From Betaproteobacteria bacterium (GTDB lineage Bacteria > Pseudomonadota > Gammaproteobacteria > Burkholderiales > Usitatibacteraceae), in assembly GCA_016711875.1 (NCBI GenBank), contig JADJSD010000001.1:1302001-1366000 (forward strand): a DNA stretch of 64,000 nucleotides, in the 5' to 3' direction. The notes below the pieces were generated by a model. It was not told the DNA's origin and did not search any database. It saw only the letters and a list, made by a program, of their open reading frames with translations. The position numbers were made by a program, and so were the translations under genes. Of the stretch, positions 1 through 8,795 are shown one piece after another (position 1 is the stretch's first letter; each line of letters opens with the position of its first letter).

Positions 1-2
1 TG

Positions 3-1706
3 ACGCGCCTGGCGGGCCTGCGGCAGGCGCCTTCGTCGAACCTGGTCGTGGGCGCGTCGTGGGACCTGCGGGCCGCCGAGACGATCGAGGGCTTCGCGGA
101 GGTGAGGCGCGAGAGCGGCGACGTGCGCGTGGGCGACGCGCGCCAGGCGCTGGGGCTCGAGACCTTGCTCCTTCGGCTCGACGCCGCCGCCGGCCGCGTG
201 AAGGCGAAGGGCGACATCCGCGGAACGCTCGTGGGCCGGGTGAGCGCCGATGGCGACCTGCCCCTTCGGCGCGGCGAAGGGGGATGGGAGATCTCGCCGG
301 TCGCGCCGCTCACGGGGCGCCTGGACGTGGACGTGCCCGACCTCGCGTGGACCGCCGGCTGGATCGGCCCGGACGCGCAGGCGGGCGGCCGGCTCCTGGG
401 GCGGGTGGCGCTCACCGGCACGCGGCGCGAGCCCACGTGGGAAGGTCGCATCGACGGCACCGGGCTCGTCATCCGCGAGCCGGCGACCGGCTTCGAGGGC
501 ACCCAGGGAACGCTCGCCATTTCCTTCCGCGATCACGAGCTGCGGCTCGAGAAGTTCGCCTTCGATGCGCCGTGGCGACCGACGGGGGAAGCCGCGAGGG
601 CCATCGGGAACGTGAAGCGGCCGGAGCGCGGCACGCTGTCGGCGGAGGGCGCCTTCAACGCGACGACGAAGAAGGGGGAGTTCCGCGTGAAGTCGGCCGG
701 ATATCCGGTGACGCAGCTCACGACGCGATTCCTCGCGGTGACGGGCGAGTCGAAGGCGCAGATCGACGGCCCGCTCATCGCGGTCACCGGTGACCTTCGC
801 GCCGATGCCGGCTGGTTCGGCGTACCGGCTTCCGCGGCGCCCACCGTCGCCGACGACGTGATCGTGGATCGCGGCGAGCCCCTCGCCAGCACGGCGACGT
901 CCGAGCGCATCCGCCTGGACCTGCGCGTGGCCCTGGGCGACAACACGCACTTCACCGGGCGCGGGCTCACGACGCGGCTCACGGGCTCGATCCGGATCGC
1001 GGGGGACGTGGGCTCGGGGCTGCGGGCCTCGGGCTCCATCCGCGCGGTCGACGGCACCTACGACGCCTACGGCCAGAAGCTCGCCATCGAACGGGGCGCG
1101 CTCAACTTCCAGGGGCCGATCGACAACCCCGGCCTCAACGTGCTGGCGCTCCGGAAGGGGCTCGCGGTGGAGGCGGGCGTGGAGATCCTGGGCAACGTTT
1201 CGCGGCCTCGCGTGCGGCTGGTCTCGTTCCCGGACGTGCCCGACTCCGAGAAGCTCGCCTGGCTGGTGCTCGGGCGCGGGCAGGGCCAGATGGCCGCGAG
1301 CGACGCGGCGCTGCTCGTCTCGGCGGCCGGTTCCATCCTGGGGCGCGACGACACTCAGGCGGGGCGGCTCCTGGGCGGGCTGGGCATCGGGCCTGAGGAC
1401 ATCCGGCTCGGGCAGGACAGCGGGAGCCTGCTGGGCACCATGCCGCAGAGCACCGTCGCCGGGAAGACCGGGACGACCAGCACCCAGGACGTGCTCTCCG
1501 TCGGCAAGCGCCTCTCCGACGACATCTACCTTTCCTACCAGCAGGGACTCGCCGATGCGGAAGGCTCCATGCGCGTGGCGTGGCAGGTGACCAAGGCGTT
1601 CCAGGTCATCATGCGGGCCGGCTACCAGCCCGGCATCGATGCCGTCTACCGGTTCACCCTCGACGATGCGCCCATCAAGATCCTCCCCCGGAAAGCGTCC
1701 CCCTGA
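3..1706 (+). CDS. tamB: TamB, C-terminal part (5' end outside window)
   Basis: The frame is open from the first bases of the window with no stop, so this is the last 567 codons of a larger protein; an internal GTG at 48 is not the real start. The final ~300 residues show the beta-rich, Gly/Asp-patterned TamB (DUF490) domain, including the G-x-Y-D-A-Y-G-Q-K and R-V-R-L-x-S-x-P-D-x-P-D-x-E-x-L-x-W signature typical of its C-terminal end. In known systems TamB is an inner-membrane-anchored periplasmic protein that works with the Omp85 protein TamA in outer-membrane protein or phospholipid transport. tamA would be expected just upstream, outside the window. Family assignment is firm; the missing N-terminus cannot be judged. 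Confidence 0.9.
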   Translation, partial: TRLAGLRQAPSSNLVVGASWDLRAAETIEGFAEVRRESGDVRVGDARQALGLETLLLRLDAAAGRVKAKGDIRGTLVGRVSADGDLPLRRGEGGWEISPVAPLTGRLDVDVPDLAWTAGWIGPDAQAGGRLLGRVALTGTRREPTWEGRIDGTGLVIREPATGFEGTQGTLAISFRDHELRLEKFAFDAPWRPTGEAARAIGNVKRPERGTLSAEGAFNATTKKGEFRVKSAGYPVTQLTTRFLAVTGESKAQIDGPLIAVTGDLRADAGWFGVPASAAPTVADDVIVDRGEPLASTATSERIRLDLRVALGDNTHFTGRGLTTRLTGSIRIAGDVGSGLRASGSIRAVDGTYDAYGQKLAIERGALNFQGPIDNPGLNVLALRKGLAVEAGVEILGNVSRPRVRLVSFPDVPDSEKLAWLVLGRGQGQMAASDAALLVSAAGSILGRDDTQAGRLLGGLGIGPEDIRLGQDSGSLLGTMPQSTVAGKTGTTSTQDVLSVGKRLSDDIYLSYQQGLADAEGSMRVAWQVTKAFQVIMRAGYQPGIDAVYRFTLDDAPIKILPRKASP

Positions 1707-1749
1707 AGGTGTCAGTCACCTCCGCCCGTCCTGAAAGCGACAGTCGCCT

Positions 1750-2139
1750 TCAACGCGGCAGGGTGCCCAGCGTGCAGCGGGAAACGCAGACGACCTTGCC
1801 CGCATCGTCGACGATCTTCGCCTCCCAGACCTGCGTGCGCCTGCCCACGTGGATGGGCGTGGCGGTCGCGGTGACGGTGCCGGTACGCACTGCCCGCACG
1901 TGGTTCGCGTTGATCTCCAGGCCCACCGCGGACTCCTTCTCCCTGTCCACGTTGAGGTAGGCGCCGACCGAGACCACCGTCTCGGCGAGCGCCAGGGACG
2001 CCCCCCCGTGCAGCAACCCGAACGGCTGGTGCACCTTGGGGCCCACCGCCATGCGCGCGACGACGCGGTCCTTCGTGGCCTCGACGATCTCGATGCCGAG
2101 CGTCGTCAGCAGCGTCTCCTTCTGGAATTCCGGGAACAT
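1750..2139 (-). CDS. PaaI-type hotdog thioesterase
   Basis: A 129-residue single-hotdog protein. It carries the PaaI/YbdB signature HGG at residues 44-46 followed by the likely catalytic Glu53 (L-L-H-G-G-A-S-L-A-L-A-E), and an N-terminal helix typical of the 4HBT family. Such enzymes hydrolyse aryl- or acyl-CoA thioesters in the cytoplasm, often as proofreading enzymes. Start is the ATG at 2139; the frame stays open far upstream but there overlaps the next gene's frame. It lies 20 bp downstream of the spermidine-synthase-like gene on the same strand, so the two are probably co-transcribed. Substrate is unknown. Confidence 0.85.
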   Translation of the reverse strand: MFPEFQKETLLTTLGIEIVEATKDRVVARMAVGPKVHQPFGLLHGGASLALAETVVSVGAYLNVDREKESAVGLEINANHVRAVRTGTVTATATPIHVGRRTQVWEAKIVDDAGKVVCVSRCTLGTLPR

Positions 2140-2159
2140 GGGCCTCCTCGATGGCGGGG

Positions 2160-3041
2160 TCAGGCCGCCTCGCCCATCGTCCGCTCGAGGTAGCGGAGCT
2201 TGCGGCTCCTCTCGAGCTTCTTGGCGAAACGGGGAAAATCGAGCCCGTAGCGGGCCTTCATCGCGGGCGCCTCGGCCGCCATCCACCGCCACCGCGGCTC
2301 GAACGCCGCATCGCGGAAGACGAACACCACGAGGTTGCCGTCCTCCTTGTCGGGCATGACGACGATGTTGTCGCCGAAGGCGGCGCGGATGAGGTCGAGC
2401 TGCGCCACGCGCTCTTCCTTCTTTCCGACCAGGTTCGACACCAGCACGCCCTTCTTCGCGAGCGCGTCCTTCGCGTCGCGGAAGAAGTCGCGCGTCATCA
2501 CCGAGGGGCTGTAGCCCTCCGGGTCGAAGCAGTCGAGCACGATCGCATCGAACCCCCCTTCGCGCGCGACGAACCGGGCGGCATCGTCCTGCACCACGTG
2601 GAAGTTCGGGCCGTCCGCGGGCACGAGGAATTCCTCGCGAAGCGCGATCACGTCCTCGTCGATTTCCACCGTGGTGAGATCCGCCTCCGGGAGGTTGCGA
2701 TGGCAGAACTTCGAGAGCGACCCGCCGCCCAGCCCCAGCAGCAGGATCTTCCTCGGCGCCGGGTTGAAGAGCAGGAACGCCATCGCGAGCCGCGTGTAGC
2801 TGAAGTCGAGCGCCCACGGATCGGCGAGCCGCATGCCGCTTTGCACGATCTCACGCTTGAAGTAGAGCTCGCGCACCACGCCGTCGTCGATGACGAAGGG
2901 CTTGCCGTAGGTGCCCTCGACGATGCGCCGGGCGAGGTCTTCCCGGTCCGCGTCCGCCGGCTCGACCATGCGCGCCACGCCGCGTTCGTGCTTGAACGGG
3001 TTGGGCATCTCGAGGAGGGGGCGGGGGCGCGGCGCGGTCAC
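2160..3041 (-). CDS. Spermidine synthase-like methyltransferase-fold protein
   Basis: A 293-residue protein with the spermidine/spermine synthase Rossmann fold: nucleotide-binding loop L-L-L-G-L-G-G-G-S-L, acidic V-E-I-D-E-D after beta-2, and D-C-F-D-P-E-G-Y at the active-site strand. The family's usual G-G-G-D-G loop is replaced by G-G-G-S, and no S-adenosylmethionine decarboxylase neighbours it, so true aminopropyltransferase activity is doubtful. An alternative ATG at 3008 gives a start at M-P-N-P-F and may be preferred. It probably forms an operon with the thioesterase gene 20 bp downstream and is divergent from the OPT transporter gene. Confidence 0.8.
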   Translation of the reverse strand: MTAPRPRPLLEMPNPFKHERGVARMVEPADADREDLARRIVEGTYGKPFVIDDGVVRELYFKREIVQSGMRLADPWALDFSYTRLAMAFLLFNPAPRKILLLGLGGGSLSKFCHRNLPEADLTTVEIDEDVIALREEFLVPADGPNFHVVQDDAARFVAREGGFDAIVLDCFDPEGYSPSVMTRDFFRDAKDALAKKGVLVSNLVGKKEERVAQLDLIRAAFGDNIVVMPDKEDGNLVVFVFRDAAFEPRWRWMAAEAPAMKARYGLDFPRFAKKLERSRKLRYLERTMGEAA

Positions 3042-3165
3042 GGTAGCGCGAATTTTACTCCGCGCTCCCCGTCACGGCCTTTCGCCGCCCGCCGCCGCTC
3101 TGTCACAATTGGCCCCGGCCCAACCGGCCCCCTTCCGCCCCCTTCCCCACGAGAGAAGAATCCCC

Positions 3166-5136
3166 ATGGCGCTGCAACACCTCACCGACGAGCAGATCCG
3201 CGACTGGTCCCGCGAGCAGAAGGACCGCTGGTGGCTCGAGAACCTCTTCCGCGGCGACATGCCGCAGCTCACGATCCGGTCGGGCATCACCGGTTTCTTC
3301 CTGGGCGGCATCCTCTCGGCCACGGCCCTCTACATCGGCGGAAAGACCGGCATCACCATCGGCGTGGGCCTCACCTCGGTCATCCTCGCCTTCGCGCTCT
3401 TCCGCATCTTCGCCTCCACCGGCCTCGCGTCGGACTTCACGATCCTCGAGAACAACTGCACGCAGTCCATCGCGACGGCCGCCGGCTACATGGTCGCGCC
3501 GATGATCTCGAGCCTCGCCGCCTACATGCTGGTCACGGGAAAGCTCATCCCGTGGTGGCAGATGATCCTGTGGATGAGCGTGGTCTCCATGATCGGCGTG
3601 CTGCTCGCCTTCCCGCTCAAGCGCCGATTCATCAACGAGGAGCAGATGCCCTTCCCCGAGGGGCGCGCGTGCGGCGTGGTGCTCGATGCCCTCTACACCG
3701 GCAACGCGGCGGCGGGCGTCTTCAAGGCGAAGCTCCTGGGCTGGGTGGCCGTGGGCACGGGTCTCTACCAGATGGTCATCAGCGACGGCTGGATGAAGCT
3801 CCTGCAGATCAAGCTGCTCGCCATGGACAAGTGGATGGGCCTCAAGGAAGCCTGGGTCTTCCACGAGCGCCTCGACACGTACTACTACGCCTTCGCCGGC
3901 AAGACGGGCTGGATCCCCTCCATCCTGGGCACGGATATCCGCCAGCTCGGCCTGCGTCTCACGCTCGATGCCGCCATGCTCGGCGTGGGCGGCCTCATGG
4001 GCATCGCAGTGGCCACGAGCTGCCTGCTGGGCGCCTTCATCAACTTCGTCGTGCTCGCGCCGATGATGATCCAGATGGGCGACATCGCCCCCCGCATCGG
4101 CCCCACGGGTGCCACCGTGCCCATCTCGCGCGTGGAGATCGTGAACCAGTGGTCGCTCTGGTGGGGCGTCACGATGATGGTGGTGGGCTCGCTCACGAGC
4201 CTGCTCGCGCGGCCGGATCTCTTCACCAGCGCCTTCAAGTCCCTGGGCGGCAAGAAGAAGGAAGGCACGGACGTCCTCGCGCACATCGAGTTCCCGCTGT
4301 GGGTCTCGGCGGTGGGCGTGCCGGTGTTCAGCGTCCTGGGCATCTGGGTGACGCACGAATTCTTCGGCGTGCCCGTCTACATGGCGGCCATTTCGCTCCC
4401 GCTCATCTTCGTGCTCACCATCATCTGCACGAACTCGATGGCGCTCACCTCGTGGACCCCGACGGGTGCGCTTTCGAAGATCACGCAGTTCTCCATGGGC
4501 GCGCTGGACCGGACGAACCCCGCCAACAACCTCATCCCGGCGGGCATGACGGCGGAGATCGCCTCCAACGCCGCGAACCTGCTCTCCGACATCAAGCCGG
4601 GCTACATGCTGGGCGCCAAGCCGCGGCAACAGGCCGTCGGCCACGTCATCGGCATCTTCGCGGGCTCGCTCGCCTGCGTGCCGCTCTTCTACCTGCTGTT
4701 CCTGCCGCCGGACGCGAACGGCGTGCGCTCGGCCGCCACCATCGTCTCGGAGCAGTTCGCGATGCCCGCGGCGCTGCAGTGGAAGGGCGTGGCGGAGATC
4801 ATCACGAAGGGTCTCACGAGCCTGCCGACCTCCGCCGTCATCTCGATGGCGTTCGCGGCGGTGGCGGCGGCCACGATCGAGATCATCAAGATCAAGACCA
4901 AGGGCCGCTTCCCGCTCTCCGCCGTTTCCATCGGCCTGGGCGTCGTGCTGCCGCCGGAGGCCACCTTCGCCATGTGGCTGGGCGCGATGATCTTCTGGTG
5001 GGCCGGCCGGCGGCAAAAGCCCGGCACGCGCGGGCACGACATCTGGGTGGAAGGCTGCGAGCCCATCTGCGCCGGCCTCATCTCGGGTTCGGCGCTGGTG
5101 GGGATCGGTAACGCCATCGTCAACGTCCTCATCTAG
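3166..5136 (+). CDS. OPT family oligopeptide transporter
   Basis: A 656-residue polytopic membrane protein with roughly 14-16 hydrophobic segments and the OPT family pattern, including the N-C-T-Q-S-I-A-T-A-A-G motif near residue 100 and the P-F-P-E-G-R-A-C-type loop near 160. OPT/YSL proteins import small peptides or metal-chelate compounds by proton symport; bacterial substrates are largely unassigned. Start is the ATG at 3166, preceded by the purine-rich GAGAGAAG. The frame is open further upstream, but that part reads as shadow of the divergent gene. A secreted-protein gene follows after 30 bp and is likely in the same transcript. Confidence 0.9.
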   Translation: MALQHLTDEQIRDWSREQKDRWWLENLFRGDMPQLTIRSGITGFFLGGILSATALYIGGKTGITIGVGLTSVILAFALFRIFASTGLASDFTILENNCTQSIATAAGYMVAPMISSLAAYMLVTGKLIPWWQMILWMSVVSMIGVLLAFPLKRRFINEEQMPFPEGRACGVVLDALYTGNAAAGVFKAKLLGWVAVGTGLYQMVISDGWMKLLQIKLLAMDKWMGLKEAWVFHERLDTYYYAFAGKTGWIPSILGTDIRQLGLRLTLDAAMLGVGGLMGIAVATSCLLGAFINFVVLAPMMIQMGDIAPRIGPTGATVPISRVEIVNQWSLWWGVTMMVVGSLTSLLARPDLFTSAFKSLGGKKKEGTDVLAHIEFPLWVSAVGVPVFSVLGIWVTHEFFGVPVYMAAISLPLIFVLTIICTNSMALTSWTPTGALSKITQFSMGALDRTNPANNLIPAGMTAEIASNAANLLSDIKPGYMLGAKPRQQAVGHVIGIFAGSLACVPLFYLLFLPPDANGVRSAATIVSEQFAMPAALQWKGVAEIITKGLTSLPTSAVISMAFAAVAAATIEIIKIKTKGRFPLSAVSIGLGVVLPPEATFAMWLGAMIFWWAGRRQKPGTRGHDIWVEGCEPICAGLISGSALVGIGNAIVNVLI

Positions 5137-5166
5137 CCTTCACAGTCCCCTCACCGGAGAAGAACA

Positions 5167-6006
5167 ATGATGATTCGCCCCGCCCTCTTGCTCGCCGCCG
5201 CGCTCGTCGCGATCGCGCCGGTTGCCGCAAGCGCCGCTCCCAAGCTCGAGCAAGTCGCCGAGTTCGCGATCCCCGAAGCCAACCAGGGCGTCGGCATCGA
5301 CAAGGACCACTTCTACGCCGTCAACGACCGCGAGATCGCCAAGTACGACCGCAAGACCGGCAAGCTCGTGAAGAAATGGGAAGGCCCGAAGGACGGGCCC
5401 GTCATTCACCTCGACAGCGCGCTCGTGATGGACGGCAAGATCTACGCGGCGCACTCCAACTGGCCCTTCTGGCCGATGACGAGCTCCCTCGAGATCTTCG
5501 ATGCGGCCACGATGGAGCACGTGGGCACGCACAGCTTCGGCATCCGCTACGGTTCGCTCACCTGGGTGGATTGGCACGACGGCCACTGGTGGATGGGGTT
5601 CGCCAACTACGACCGCCTCATCGGGCCGAACAAGACGCCCTACGGCCACAAGGTGAACACCGTGGTCGTGAAGATGACGAAGGATTTCCAGACGGTGCAG
5701 ATGTGGACGCTGCCCAAGGTGCTGCTCGACAAGTTCGAGGAGATGAGCAACTCCGGTGGTTCGTGGGGGCCGGACGGCTTCCTCTACCTTTCGGGCCACG
5801 ATCCGGCCGAGCTCTACCGTGTGCGCTTCCCGAAAGCCGGCTCGGTGCTCGAGTTGGCCGACGTCATCCCCATGAACATCCGCGGGCAGGGCATCGCCTG
5901 GGACCGCTCGAACCCCGGCACCATCGCGGGCATCATCCGCGCGACGAAGGCCGAGCGCGAGGCGGGCGGCAAGCACAAGGTGACGATCTTCAAGTTCACG
6001 CCCTGA
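5167..6006 (+). CDS. Secreted conserved protein, beta-propeller-like
   Basis: A 279-residue protein with a clear Sec signal peptide (hydrophobic residues 4-20, cleavage near A-S-A-A). The mature part has repeating segments with Trp/Tyr-rich blade-like patterns (for example W-V-D-W-H-D-G-H-W-W), resembling glutamine-cyclotransferase or SMP-like propellers. I see no catalytic signature that names an enzyme. It begins 30 bp after the OPT transporter with a good ribosome binding site (GGAGAAG), so a periplasmic partner role for that transporter is a reasonable inference but untested. Confidence 0.7.
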   Translation: MMIRPALLLAAALVAIAPVAASAAPKLEQVAEFAIPEANQGVGIDKDHFYAVNDREIAKYDRKTGKLVKKWEGPKDGPVIHLDSALVMDGKIYAAHSNWPFWPMTSSLEIFDAATMEHVGTHSFGIRYGSLTWVDWHDGHWWMGFANYDRLIGPNKTPYGHKVNTVVVKMTKDFQTVQMWTLPKVLLDKFEEMSNSGGSWGPDGFLYLSGHDPAELYRVRFPKAGSVLELADVIPMNIRGQGIAWDRSNPGTIAGIIRATKAEREAGGKHKVTIFKFTP

Positions 6007-6040
6007 GGCCGCCGGGCGCCGAGCCCCGGCCCGGGGCGAG

Positions 6041-6632
6041 CGCGTCGTGGTCCTGCGGCAGCGGGACTGTCGGACGCATTCCTTTTGCAAAGGGACCGCG
6101 AGTGTGGGACGCGTTTTTTCGATTCCGGGCCGAGTGAACTTGCCACGAGGGATGATCGCTTCGTGCAGCTTCGGCATAGGCGAAAGGGTGCCCGTTGCAC
6201 CACCGTGAGTCGGCCCGAATCGAAAAGAACGCGTCCCACACCCCCGGTCTGCCCGGGCTTCGGCAACGTCACCGCTTCGTCGCGTGGCTTGAGGCCGGTT
6301 CCGCGCCTTCTGCCAGCAGGTCCGGCGCTTCGCAGCAGGCGCGTTGACAGGGTGACCAGCGGCACCGAGCGTCTATGCTTCCGAAGCTGCGGACGGACCG
6401 GGGGTGGGGTGGTGCGTACTTTCCGGATTGACGCCGACTCACGGTGGGGCAACGGGCACCGTCATTGCCTATGTCGACATCGCTCGAAGCGATCATCCCT
6501 CGTGGCAAGTTCACTCGGCGGGAATCCGGAAAGACGCATCCCCCACTCCTGGTCCATTGCCAAGCCGTCTATCGCTTTGCAATGGGGAGCGTCCGACAGT
6601 CCCGCTGCCGCCGGACAAGGACGCACGCGCCG
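6041..6632. repeat. ~590-bp palindromic repeat element, copy A
   Basis: This fills the gap between 6007 and 6632, and no gene is supported here. The outer ends are inverted repeats (6051-6075 against 6591-6615). Inside lie two long imperfect hairpins: 6102-6136 pairs with 6208-6241, and 6402-6442 pairs with 6510-6549. Each loop carries the same ~35-base segment around GAGGGATGATCGCTTC, once in each orientation. A smaller stem, CCATTGC/GCAATGG, sits near 6553-6585. A second copy lies inverted at 9811-10400. Short ORFs through it look alike only because the DNA is repeated. The family is unknown to me. Confidence 0.85.
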
Positions 6633-7715
6633 CTAGCGCTGGGTTGCTGACGCGTGTCTCGGGCCGGCGCGATGCCTCTGCGCCAGGGCGGGCTCGGCGG
6701 CCCCCGCCTCGATGACGCTGTAGTCCGTTGCTGTCGCCTTGACCGTCGGCGCGCCGAAGCCCGCCTTCGCGAGCATCGCGGCGAATTCCTTCCGCGTGCG
6801 CTCGCGCCCGCCCAGGCTCACGAGCATGTTGAGGTCGCTGCGCACGATGGCGTTGTCGCGAAGGCCGCCGCGAGGGCGCTCCGGCAGCACGCGCTCGACG
6901 AGCACGACGCGCGAGCCCGGCGCCATTGCGGCGCGCACCTGCTTGAGGATCGCGAGGGATTTCCCGTCGTCCCAGTTGTGCAGGATGCTCTTGAGGAGAT
7001 AGGCGTCCGCCCCTTCGGGCAGGGCCTCGAAGAAGCTCCCGGACACGAAACGCCCGCGATCCGAGAGTCGTTCGACCTTCAGCCGGGCAACGGCGCCCTT
7101 CGCGGCGTGGGGCAGATCGAAGACGACGCCTTCGAGCGCGGGCTTCGCCTTGAGCAGCTCGACGAGCAGTTCGCCATGGCCGCCCCCCACGTCCACCACA
7201 CGCTTCACGCCTCGCCAGATCATGACGCGCGCCGCCTCCCGGCCGACGCGCTGGGTGAGGCCGGCCATCGCGCGATTGAATACGTCCGCGGCCACCGCGT
7301 CGCGCTCCAGGTGCGCGTAGCCCGGCATGCCGCCATGACGCTCGCGGAAGCTGCGGCCCGTACGTACGCTTTCGGCGAGATCGCCCCAGAGCGTCCACTG
7401 GGTGCCGCAGCACCACAGCGCCCACCAGCGGATGCTGCCCGGGGCGTCCTCGCGCAGGAGCGAGCCCGTGGGCGTAAGTGCATATAGGCCTTCGTCCTCG
7501 GCGACGATGTCGATCGAGACGAGCGATCGCAGCAGCCGCGCCAGGGCATCGGGCTCGCACTTCGTGAGCTTCGCGAGGCCCGCGACATTCCGCGGCCGCT
7601 CGGCCAGCCGGTCGACCACGCCGAGCTGCACGGCGGCGCCGACGGCCTGCGTGGTCCAGTTGGCGCCGACGAGGGCGAGGAGCTTGCGCGGGTCGGCTTT
7701 CGGCAGGGCGCTCAT
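6633..7715 (-). CDS. SAM-dependent O-methyltransferase (family 2)
   Basis: A 360-residue protein with an N-terminal winged-helix dimerisation domain (about residues 10-90) and a C-terminal methyltransferase domain with the SAM loop V-V-D-V-G-G-G-H-G. The segment K-S-I-L-H-N-W-D-D contains the catalytic-type His seen in plant-like O-methyltransferases and hydroxyneurosporene methyltransferases. These methylate phenolic or polyketide hydroxyls; the substrate here is unknown. The start ATG at 7715 overlaps the stop of the upstream Bug receptor gene (ATGA), implying translational coupling. The gene ends at the edge of repeat copy A, and its last ~25 residues look non-conserved. Confidence 0.85.
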   Translation of the reverse strand: MSALPKADPRKLLALVGANWTTQAVGAAVQLGVVDRLAERPRNVAGLAKLTKCEPDALARLLRSLVSIDIVAEDEGLYALTPTGSLLREDAPGSIRWWALWCCGTQWTLWGDLAESVRTGRSFRERHGGMPGYAHLERDAVAADVFNRAMAGLTQRVGREAARVMIWRGVKRVVDVGGGHGELLVELLKAKPALEGVVFDLPHAAKGAVARLKVERLSDRGRFVSGSFFEALPEGADAYLLKSILHNWDDGKSLAILKQVRAAMAPGSRVVLVERVLPERPRGGLRDNAIVRSDLNMLVSLGGRERTRKEFAAMLAKAGFGAPTVKATATDYSVIEAGAAEPALAQRHRAGPRHASATQR

Positions 7716-8671
7716 TCCGCTTCGATCCCGTTCTGCTTCACGAACCGGCTCCACACGGGCGACTCGTCCCGGATGCGCGCCTCGAGCGCCGCGGGCCCCG
7801 CGAACTCCGGCAGCACGCCGATCTTCCCGAACTGCGCGAGCGTCTCCGGATCCTTCAGTGACTCGGCCACTTCGCGCGCGAGCTTCTCGACGATCTCCTT
7901 CGGCGTGCGCGGCGGCGCGACGAGGGCCTGCCAGGTGGGCGCGGAGAGTTCGGGCATGCCGGCCTCCGTCGCCGTGGGCACGTCGGGCAGGAGATTGCTG
8001 CGCGAGGGCAGCAGCGTCGCGAGCACGCGCAGGGCCCCGGTCTTCACGAAGGGCATGCCCGTCGAGCAGGGGCCGATATTGACCTGGACGCGGCCGGCGA
8101 CGAGGTCCGGCATGATCTGCGGGCCGCCCTTGTAGGGCACGTGTTGCATGCGCGCGCCCGTCGCGGTGTCGAGCTGCGTGCCGGCCATGAGTTCGCTGAC
8201 CGAGCCCGACGCCAGGTTGAGCTTGCCCGGGTTCCTCTTCGCCTCGGCGCGGAACTCGGCGAGCGTCTTCGCGGGCACCGACGGATGCACGAAGGTGCAG
8301 AAAGGCAGGCGGCCGACGGCAGCGACGGGCGCCATGTCCGTCATCGCGGCGTATGGCGGCTTCTTCAGCAGGACCGGCAGCCCGACCATCGAGGCCGACG
8401 CCCAGAGGATCGTGTAGCCGTCCGCCGGGGATGCCATGGCGGCCTGGGCGGCGAGGCCCCCGCTCGCACCGGGCCGGTTGTCGATCACCACCGGCTGTCC
8501 CAGGCGCTTCGAGAGCGTCTGGCCGAGGGCGCGGGCGGTGGCGTCGGAGCCGCCGCCGGCGGGGAAGGGCAGCAGGATCCTGATCGGCTTCTCGGGCCAC
8601 GCGGCGGACGCGCATCCCGCGGCGAGGGCGATCGAGGCGGCGAGCGTGCGAAGGATCGTTCGGTTCTTCAT
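7712..8671 (-). CDS. Bug/TctC-family periplasmic substrate-binding protein
   Basis: A 319-residue protein with a Sec signal peptide (residues 1-23, ending A-S-A-A) and the Bug signature W-P-x-K-P-I-R-I-L-L-P-F-P-A-G-G-G-S-D, followed by the H-V-P-Y-K-G-G ligand loop. Bug proteins bind carboxylates, amides or aromatic acids in the periplasm; many are orphans without the TctAB membrane subunits, and none is seen here. It is divergent from a LysR gene (start-to-start gap 124 bp) and overlaps the downstream O-methyltransferase gene, so the three form a likely substrate-inducible unit. Confidence 0.9.
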   Translation of the reverse strand: MKNRTILRTLAASIALAAGCASAAWPEKPIRILLPFPAGGGSDATARALGQTLSKRLGQPVVIDNRPGASGGLAAQAAMASPADGYTILWASASMVGLPVLLKKPPYAAMTDMAPVAAVGRLPFCTFVHPSVPAKTLAEFRAEAKRNPGKLNLASGSVSELMAGTQLDTATGARMQHVPYKGGPQIMPDLVAGRVQVNIGPCSTGMPFVKTGALRVLATLLPSRSNLLPDVPTATEAGMPELSAPTWQALVAPPRTPKEIVEKLAREVAESLKDPETLAQFGKIGVLPEFAGPAALEARIRDESPVWSRFVKQNGIEAE

Positions 8672-8752
8672 GGGGACCTCCCTGTCGGTCGATGGCGCCA
8701 ATCTAGGGCCTGCCTGCCGGGCCGGGAATATGCCGGCGCGACCATTTGGCTT

Positions 8753-8765
8753 TAACCAACGGTTA
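8753..8765. promoter_or_regulatory. Candidate LysR operator in divergent promoter region
   Basis: TAACC-AAC-GGTTA is a perfect 5-bp inverted repeat with a 3-bp spacer. It is the only clear dyad between the divergent Bug and LysR genes and sits 31 bp upstream of the LysR start. LysR-type regulators commonly bind an interrupted palindrome in such divergent regions, usually in the T-N11-A form, which this also satisfies. Assignment is by position and symmetry only. Confidence 0.45.
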
Positions 8766-8795
8766 CAGCAGAATGGAATGACCCGAGGGAGGCCC

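Noticed and set aside
1707..1749. Terminator hairpins between tamB and the thioesterase gene
   Set aside because: Two short dyads (1708-1721 and 1737-1747) have 5-bp stems and no T-run; too weak to call.
2160..3041. True spermidine synthase (speE)
   Set aside because: The G-G-G-D-G loop is altered and no speD or polyamine genes are nearby; only the fold is supported.
2151..5111. A 986-codon open frame over the OPT transporter
   Set aside because: Out of frame with the clear OPT protein and rich in Arg/His/Pro; no family match.
6085..6715. Short ORFs with a shared E-A-I-I-P-R-x-K-F-T-R peptide in both repeat copies
   Set aside because: The similarity follows from the DNA repeat; the frames are not kept consistently, and the hairpin stems constrain the bases instead.
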